IMG/VR virus record: IMGVR_UViG_3300042387_001265
Location: 16,234 to 80,233 of that record
Origin: a virus
Strand: one strand, 5' to 3'
DNA: 64,000 nt
Below, piece after piece: positions 20,407-27,200 of this stretch (the first letter of the stretch is position 1; every line of letters starts with the position of its first letter). Made by a program: the position numbers and the translations under genes. The notes under the pieces are model-generated. The model saw only the letters and a program-made list of their open reading frames with translations. It made no database searches and was not told where the DNA came from.

Positions 20407-21828
20407 ATGTCATTTATTGTCAGAGATTTGGTTCAAATGGGAACCGCTACAACAGGTAACAATGATTTATTATTGTTTCCTACCTCTACATCCAAGTATA
20501 GAACTTTAAATGCTTCTGATGCTAATAACAAAGTTCATTATTTCGTTACTAGTGGATCGCGTTGGGAAGTTGGAATAGGTACCATTCAAGTAAGTTCACC
20601 AGACATTTATTCAAACGTGCAGTTTACCATAACCAGAGATGAAATTTCGGATTCTCAAGATAATGGTAGAAAAATTAATTTTCCAGCTGGCGTTAAAAAT
20701 GTTACAATAACTTTTCCTGCAGAACTTGTTCCGGGAACCATACCTACTTCAGATGATGCATCAACCACGAATAATTTAATTTCATGGCGTGGTCTAGAGA
20801 GGGAATTGAGACAGGGTGTTATAAGAGGTACGCCATTTGATAATGGTGGCGTTGGCGGTATAGTATCAACTTATTCGTTAATTTATACAACTTCTCAAGC
20901 TTATCGTGGTGGTGTTCTTGCACCTAATGGTGATATTCACTTTGTTCCAGGTTTCGCAAATAGGGGTCAAAAAGTATCTGCATCTGGTGTTGTATCGACT
21001 TATTCGTTAGTTTATACTACTGCTGGTGTTGATGGTCAAGGTGCATACTGGGGTGGTGTTCTTGCACCAAATGGCGACATCCATTTTATTCCTCATGATG
21101 CAAATAGAGGGCAAAAAATATCCGCATCGGGTGTTGTATCAACGTATTCTTTAGTTTATTCACTCACATCTGGTTATCTGGGTGGTGTTCTTGCACCAAA
21201 TGGTGATGTTCATTTTGTGCCTTTTAATGCTGAGAGAGGTCAAAAAATATCTGCTGCTGGCGTTGTATCAACATATTCATTAGTATACACTAGAACCGTT
21301 GCTTATGCAGGTGGCGTTCTTGCACCCAATGGTGACATACATTTTGTTCCTTCATTTGCTGAGAGAGGTCAAAAAATATCCTCTGCTGGTGTTGTTTCAA
21401 CTTATTCATTAGTTTATACAACGGCAAATGCTGCATTTTTTGGAGGCGTTCTTGCACAGAATGGTGATATTCATTTTGTTCCTTATCGTGCCAACAGAGG
21501 GCAAAAAATATCCTCTGCTGGTGTCGTATCAACATATTCTTTAGTTTATACTACTGGTGCGGCTTATTCTGGCGGTGTTCTTGCACCTAATGGTGATATT
21601 CATTTTATTCGTTTTAGTGCAATCGTAGGACAAAAAGTGTCTGCTGATGGCGTTGTAACAACTTATTCTCTAATTACTACTGGAACTCAGCTACATTATG
21701 GAGGCGTTCTTGCACAGAATGGTGATATTCATTTTGCTCCTTTTTCTGGAAACATAGGACAGAAGATTTCAACGGGCATAAATATATCGCCAGGTCGAGT
21801 TTTATCGCCATTTTTTAACAAATATTAA
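20407..21828 (+). CDS. tail fibre/adhesin with one seven-bladed propeller
   Basis: The product has 473 residues. The N-domain (1-60, FIVRDLVQMGTATTGNNDLLLFP to WEVGIGT) matches the two upstream paralogues. It is followed immediately by the linker domain (about 70-148, with TSDDASTTNNLISWRGLEREL), without the first propeller that they place between N-domain and linker. One block of seven repeats (about 150-458) follows. The C-terminus is LSPFFNKY. So this is the one-propeller version of the same design. Blade two (21043-21137) is nearly identical in DNA to a blade in the 11071 gene. A likely receptor-binding virion protein. Confidence 0.78.
   Translation: MSFIVRDLVQMGTATTGNNDLLLFPTSTSKYRTLNASDANNKVHYFVTSGSRWEVGIGTIQVSSPDIYSNVQFTITRDEISDSQDNGRKINFPAGVKNVTITFPAELVPGTIPTSDDASTTNNLISWRGLERELRQGVIRGTPFDNGGVGGIVSTYSLIYTTSQAYRGGVLAPNGDIHFVPGFANRGQKVSASGVVSTYSLVYTTAGVDGQGAYWGGVLAPNGDIHFIPHDANRGQKISASGVVSTYSLVYSLTSGYLGGVLAPNGDVHFVPFNAERGQKISAAGVVSTYSLVYTRTVAYAGGVLAPNGDIHFVPSFAERGQKISSAGVVSTYSLVYTTANAAFFGGVLAQNGDIHFVPYRANRGQKISSAGVVSTYSLVYTTGAAYSGGVLAPNGDIHFIRFSAIVGQKVSADGVVTTYSLITTGTQLHYGGVLAQNGDIHFAPFSGNIGQKISTGINISPGRVLSPFFNKY
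20860..21780 (+). repeat. propeller-coding repeat block (7 units)
   Basis: Seven canonical units; unit six has IHFIRF and unit seven IHFAPF instead of the usual VP. Confidence 0.85.
21043..21137 (+). repeat. 95-nt block nearly identical to 13504-13598
   Basis: Partner of the block at 13504-13598, with one mismatch in 95 nt. Confidence 0.85.
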
Positions 21829-21848
21829 TTTTTTAACGTGAGGAAATT

Positions 21849-23195
21849 ATGTATAATCGAGACAAAATCATTAACACAATGAAAGAGATTTATAGTGAAT
21901 CTAAAACAATCAAACCGTATGTTGTAATTGCACAGCCGCGAAGAGACTTAAAAGAAACACCTGCACAAAATTTTGACGGTTATGAGGGTCTTCATATTGA
22001 TTTGATGGGATTCTCTCACGGTTTCTGCAACATTGGCGGTGAAAAAGTTGACGTTGCACGAAACTATCTTATTGAACAAGCATTAGAGAGCGGTGCTAAG
22101 TATCTTTTGTTTGTTGGCGAAGATACTGTACTTCCTTATGATGGCTTTAAAAAGCTTATGAAAACTGCTGAAGAGAATCCTGGAGCAGTTGTTACAGGAG
22201 TTTATTATATTAAATGCTCCGATGCTATGATTATGGTTCGTGAAGAAGATTGGATTACTATTCCTAATGTTGATCCCGGTCAAGTCATTGAAGCGTGGCA
22301 AACTGGTATGGATGTTATGTTAGTTCCGATTGATTTGCTCAAGCAAATGAAAGAAGAAGAACCAGAACTTCCTTTCTGTTGTATTGGTAATAACATCAAC
22401 GACGAAATTCCATTTATCGGTGAAGATAACTTCTTTGTGCATCGTCTACACAAGAGAGGAACAAAGCTTCTTGTAAATACAGATGTTCAATGTCTACATA
22501 TGGACTTAGCAACAGGCATGTATACAGCACATCCTTCCGTTGATTTAACAAAATATTATACAAATATTAAACCAACTCGTCCACTAACATTGGATGATAA
22601 AGAGTTTATTGACCGTCGTTGGATTGATAGATTGCCGGATGGCACAAGTTACAAATCTTTCATTCAAAGTAAATTGGATAAAAAAGAACCAATCCGTTTC
22701 AATATGGGTTCTGGCGGTGACAAGATTCCAGGATATCTGAGTGTTGATAAAAACAATAAAGATGCCGACATTAAAGTAGATGTTTTAAAAATGGATTTAC
22801 CAGAAAATGTTACAGACGAAATTCTTGCAAGTCATTTAATTGAACATTTGCCACAACATCGTGCGCCAGAGATTCTGCAAAAATGGCACAAAACATTAAA
22901 ACCTTCCGGTAAACTTGTTTTAGAAACTCCGAATTTTGATGAAATGTGTAGAGATTATATTCAATCAAAAGATGAGGTTGAAAAAAGAACTTTGATGACA
23001 TGTATTTTTGGTGCTGCGGCAGAAGAAGAATCTGCTGAGACACGGGAAAAAGGTGCGTTATATCCACATCTTTGGGGTTACACACCACAATCACTTACTG
23101 ATTTGTGTAAAGTAATTGGATTTAAAGACATTAAAATATTGCAACCAATAGGAAAGCATCCAGGTAAAAATTTCAGATTGGAAGCTGTTAAATAA
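21849..23195 (+). CDS. glycosyltransferase-like / SAM methyltransferase fusion
   Basis: The product has 448 residues, with a strong GAGGAAA ribosome site 5 nt before the ATG. The N-terminal half (about 20-235) resembles the GT-A-like domain common in T4-like phages: DVARNYLIEQAL at 68-79, then a strand with an acidic pair, YLLFVGEDTVLP (85-96), then GAVVTGVYYIK. The C-terminal part (about 280-448) is a class I methyltransferase: motif I NMGSGGDKIPGYLSVD (285-300), then ILASHLIEHLPQHRAPEIL (325-343) and LKPSGKLVLETPNF (350-363). It directly follows the fibre adhesins, so it may decorate a virion protein or host surface sugar; the substrate is unknown. The next gene overlaps it by 1 nt. Confidence 0.7.
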   Translation: MYNRDKIINTMKEIYSESKTIKPYVVIAQPRRDLKETPAQNFDGYEGLHIDLMGFSHGFCNIGGEKVDVARNYLIEQALESGAKYLLFVGEDTVLPYDGFKKLMKTAEENPGAVVTGVYYIKCSDAMIMVREEDWITIPNVDPGQVIEAWQTGMDVMLVPIDLLKQMKEEEPELPFCCIGNNINDEIPFIGEDNFFVHRLHKRGTKLLVNTDVQCLHMDLATGMYTAHPSVDLTKYYTNIKPTRPLTLDDKEFIDRRWIDRLPDGTSYKSFIQSKLDKKEPIRFNMGSGGDKIPGYLSVDKNNKDADIKVDVLKMDLPENVTDEILASHLIEHLPQHRAPEILQKWHKTLKPSGKLVLETPNFDEMCRDYIQSKDEVEKRTLMTCIFGAAAEEESAETREKGALYPHLWGYTPQSLTDLCKVIGFKDIKILQPIGKHPGKNFRLEAVK

Positions 23196-23461
23196 TGATT
23201 CTAAAGAAAGAACATGCCAACAAACTAGTTAATGTTGTGAATTGTGTTCACATAATCATAGAACATGGGGAATTCTCTGAAGGTGATGCCCTAATACTGT
23301 TTAACAATAGTGAAGAGTTTCTAACAATACATAGTAACATTTTCAATACATATCGTTCTGGTGTTGCAAAGAAATGTACCCTGATTGAATTCCCCCCAAG
23401 ATGTCTAATGAATGCTGTTTTTGTAGATGACGAAACCGTAGTTTTTGCTAAAGGAATATAA
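23195..23461 (+). CDS. small conserved-type protein of unknown function
   Basis: The product has 88 residues and overlaps the stop of the fusion gene by one base (TAATG). It is a mixed alpha/beta sequence without a recognisable motif, signal peptide or membrane segment. The phrase EGDALILFNNSEEFLTIHSNIF lies near 28-49. A minus-strand frame covers the same bases but has no ribosome site or neighbours on that strand. Translation is probably coupled to the upstream gene. Function unknown. Confidence 0.55.
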   Translation: MILKKEHANKLVNVVNCVHIIIEHGEFSEGDALILFNNSEEFLTIHSNIFNTYRSGVAKKCTLIEFPPRCLMNAVFVDDETVVFAKGI

Positions 23462-23569
23462 ATGAGTGGAATACTAATGACGCTTTTTACACGAACAGTA
23501 GTCACTGTTAATCCAATTTTAGCGTCTATATCAGCCGCGCCTTCTGGACAATTACCTTTAGGAAGTTAA
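23462..23569 (+). CDS. possible 35-residue gene
   Basis: An ATG immediately after the previous stop (TAAATGAG) opens a 35-codon frame ending TAA at 23569: MSGILMTLFTRTVVTVNPIL then ASISAAPSGQLPLGS. The position and the hydrophobic first half suggest a coupled small gene, possibly membrane-associated. Its length gives little statistical support and it may be chance. Confidence 0.35.
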   Translation: MSGILMTLFTRTVVTVNPILASISAAPSGQLPLGS

Positions 23570-23574
23570 CCAGT

Positions 23575-23623
23575 TTAATTCCCCTTTTGACTAAATAGTA
23601 CATTAAAAAGGGGAATTAACTTG
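23575..23623 (+). promoter_or_regulatory. RBS-hiding hairpin with a late-type promoter in its loop
   Basis: TTAATTCCCCTTTT (23575-23588) and AAAAGGGGAATTAA (23606-23619) form a perfect 14-bp inverted repeat with a 17-nt loop. The loop contains ACTAAATA (23590-23597), a variant of the T4 late promoter. The right arm contains AAGGGGAA, the only ribosome site for the TTG start at 23621. Read-through RNA would fold and hide this site. RNA started at the late promoter, near 23603, would lack the left arm. The hairpin is direct; the regulation is inferred from the known T4 gene e arrangement. The left-to-right hairpin has no T-run and is not a good terminator. Confidence 0.65.
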
Positions 23624-23956
23624 GCTGCTTATCTAGAACTAACGATTGAACAGGGTGCAAATCTAACATCCATAGTCACAGTCAATGACGCACAAGGAGA
23701 TGCGGTTAATCTTTCAACTTATACCGCATCATCCCAATTACGCAAATCTTATTATTCTTCATCCGCTAATACTCTTAGTGCGATTGTTACGGGCAATTCC
23801 AATGGACAAATAACATTGTCAATGACTGCCGCAAACACTGCTGTATTGACACCAGGAAGATATGTATATGACTTGGTAATCACAAATTCAGTAGATAATT
23901 CTAAGACTAGAGTGATTGAGGGAATTGCGATTGTATTGCCTTCGGTAACGAGGTAA
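23621..23956 (+). CDS. small beta-rich virion protein
   Basis: The product has 111 residues with a TTG start; AAGGGGAA lies 6 nt upstream and no ATG is available early in the frame. The chain is an all-beta, Ig-like type: LTIEQGANLTSIVTV, then SSQLRKSYYSSSA, then LTPGRYVYDLVIT near the end. Similar short proteins precede fibre genes in T4-like phages of aquatic bacteria and are virion-associated. A regulatory hairpin covers its ribosome site, pointing to strictly late expression. Function is inferred from context. Confidence 0.65.
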   Translation: MAAYLELTIEQGANLTSIVTVNDAQGDAVNLSTYTASSQLRKSYYSSSANTLSAIVTGNSNGQITLSMTAANTAVLTPGRYVYDLVITNSVDNSKTRVIEGIAIVLPSVTR

Positions 23957-23959
23957 ATT

Positions 23960-24214
23960 ATGTCATTAGATTTAGGTTCGGTTTCTCTTAGAAATAATAC
24001 TCTCGGTACGATTACGGTTCAACAACCAAATCGTACTACGCTCACTTCTCCAGACTTTAAACCAAAACCGAATATCTCATTATCAGAAATAAATGATGTG
24101 TCAACCGTTGGCGTTGAAGATGGAAGATTCTTAGCTTTCAACTCAGCAAATAATCGTTACGAATTTGAAATTCCTATTGCTGTTATTGAGAAGGTTGACG
24201 GAGGCCAATTCTAA
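23960..24214 (+). CDS. small fibre-associated protein of unknown function
   Basis: The product has 84 residues, three bases after the previous stop. The second half reads SLSEINDVSTVGVEDGRFLAFNSANNRYEF, which resembles the SDINDVDxxxxxDGxxLxyxxxxxxW segments found in many phage fibre proteins. It probably is a small accessory piece of the fibre at 24218, whose gene starts 3 nt downstream. No enzymatic motif is visible. Confidence 0.6.
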   Translation: MSLDLGSVSLRNNTLGTITVQQPNRTTLTSPDFKPKPNISLSEINDVSTVGVEDGRFLAFNSANNRYEFEIPIAVIEKVDGGQF

Positions 24215-24217
24215 AAT

Positions 24218-27200
24218 ATGGCAAATACACCCATTCAAATAAAAAGATCATTAGTAACAAATACACCAGCATCTTTAAATGTTGGTGAACCCGCATATTC
24301 TTATTCAAGTAACACCCTATTCATAGGAAGCCCAAACGGAACAGGAACGATTCCAATTGGTGGATATGATACATATCTTCGTTCAATTAATTCATTAGAC
24401 CGTGCTAACTCCGCATTCGAGGCTGCAAACAGCACACTCACTGGGATTACTGCATCATTTATAAAAGCCAATGCTGCATACGATCATGCCAATGCATCTT
24501 ATCAATCACAAAATGCAACTGGTCAATATGCAAATTCTGCATTTACAGTGGCAAACGGTGCATTCATACATGCCAATTCAAGTTTTATAAAAACCAATGC
24601 ATCATTTAATCATGCGAACTCTTCATATGAGTCTCAAAATGCCACAGGACAATATGCCAATGCTGCGTTAATTCATGCGAATTCTTCATTTAATTTTGCA
24701 AACACCGTAAATGTATTTTCGTATTCAGCATATCATCATGCTAATTCTGGATTTATTCAAGCAAATTCAGCATTTATTCATGTAAACTCTTCGTTTAATT
24801 TTGCAAATGGTGTTTCAATTGCAGCTAATACGCCATCGAACGTGGCAAACTCTGCTGCAATTTATGCTAACGGTGCATTTGTTGCTGCAAATATTGCCGA
24901 TAGTAAGGCAATTAGTGCAGGTGCATATGCAAACTCTGCTTTTGCACAATCAAATGTAGCACTAATACAAGCAAACTCTGCATTTGTCCATGCGAACTCT
25001 TCATATGAGTCTCAAAATGCCACAGGAGAATATGCTAATGCTGCATTTACAGTAGCAAACGGTGCATTCATTCACGCAAATTCTGGTTTTATTCATGCGA
25101 ATGCAGCATATCAATCTCAGAATGCGACGGGTCAATATTCTAATGCTGCATTTGTTCATGCAAATAGTGCATATCAATCTCAGAATGCAACAGGTCAATA
25201 TGCCAACAGTGCATTTATACATGCAAATTCTGCATTTATAAAAACAAATTCTGCTTTTGACCATGCTAATTCAGCTTTTGCACAATCCAATGTTGCATTA
25301 ACACAAGCCAATGCATCATTTGATTATGCGAACTCAACATTTATTTTTGCAAATGGTGTTTCAATTGCAGCAAACACACCATCACATGTAGCCAATTCTG
25401 CTAGTGTATATGCCAACTCTGCATTCAATTCTGCAAACATATCAGATAGTAAAGCAGTATCAGCCGGTTCTTATGCGAATTCTGCATTCATACATGCTAA
25501 TTCTGCATTTATTTTTGCAAATGGTGTTTCAATTGCAGCCAACACACCATCACATGTAGCGAACTCTGCTAGTGTATATGCCAATAGTGCTTTTGTTGCT
25601 GCTAATATTGCCAAACAAGATTCACTGTCTGCTGGTTCATATGCAAACTCAGCATTTATACGTGCTAATTCTGCATTTAATTTTGCCAATGGTGCTGCAA
25701 TTGCAGCCAACACACCATCACATGTAGCAAACTCTGCTGCCATATATGCTAATGGAGCATTTGTAAGAGCAAATACACCCTCGCATGTAGCAAACTCTGC
25801 TGCCATATATGCTAATGGAGCATTTATTGCAGCAAACATATCAAATAGTAAAGCAGTATCAGCCGGTTCTTATGCAAATTCTGCATTCATACATGCTAAT
25901 TCTGCATTTGAGCATTCCAATTCTGGATTTATTCAAGCGAACTCTGCATTCATACATGCCAATTCTGCTTATCAATCACAGAATGCAACTGGTCAATATG
26001 CTAATGCTGCATTTGTAAGAGCAAACAATTCACTGAATGCGAATCTTGGTGGTATAATTACAGCTAATGTTACAATCAATGCTAATCTAACAACGCAAAA
26101 TGTTTTTGTTGGTTCTTACATTGACCTAAACACAGCACCAAGTATTCCTGCAATAAATGAAGGTCGTTTATTTTATGATAATTATGAAAAATCGGTTGCG
26201 TTCTATGGTGATTCTGGTGAAACGATTCAAATAGGACAAAGTTTTATTCGTGTTTGGAACAATACAGGTTCTACAGTCAACAAAGGTAAAGTTGTAAGAA
26301 TTGGTAACGATGTATCAACAAATGGTTTTCCTTCCATTATACTTTCATCTGCTGATACAGCACAAAATGCAGAAGCAATTGGCTTCACAATCGCACCAAT
26401 TGCAAACAATTCATATGGATATGTTTTAGCCACTGGTGAAATTCATGACATTAACACTTCGTTGTTTAATTCTGGTCAAGAATTATTTCTATCAACAACT
26501 CCTGGGGATTATCAAACTACACCACCTGCACCACCAAATGTTCCTATTGCTGTAGGTTATATTCTAACTTCTGATGTATCTAGTGGTTCTATTCTTGTCA
26601 ATATTCATTTGATGGAAGGCAAGAACAAATCAAATGGCGCTATTCTGTTTGGTCGAAATGGTGCAATTGATCAGGACCCAACTAAACTATATTGGGATTA
26701 TGTTAATGATCGTTTAGGTATTGATACAGACAGCCCACAAGCAAATCTACATGTTGCTGGTGATGGTTTGTTTACAGGTAATCTTACTATTACAGGAAAT
26801 CTTGTAATTAGCAATGCTCAAACAATTACTACAGACCAACTATTTGTTGGTGGTAACAATGTAATTTTGAGTGCAAATGTTACTGGTGAACCTTCACTCA
26901 ATGCTGCAATCATTGTCAATCGTGGCACATCACCTAATGCATATATTCTTTGGGATGAAACTGTTAATGAATGGTTAGCATACGAAGGCACTGGTGCAGC
27001 TGGCCATATTCTTCTTGCAAATAAAACTGCCAACTCATGGGCAGTATATAACACTTTCGAAGCATATGAAAAAGAGTTTTATCCTATTGGTGCAAATCTT
27101 GCCAACAGTACAAACGAACAAGCTAAAGCAGGATTTGCAACTGCCAATATTGCAGAAAATTTAGCAATCGCAAGTTTCAAACACGCAAACTCTGGATTCA

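Noticed and set aside
21777-21784. CATAAATA as a late promoter for the 21849 gene
   Set aside because: It lies inside the 20407 coding sequence and gives a leader of about 60 nt, unlike the other late promoters. Similar chance matches occur at 14154 and 56494.
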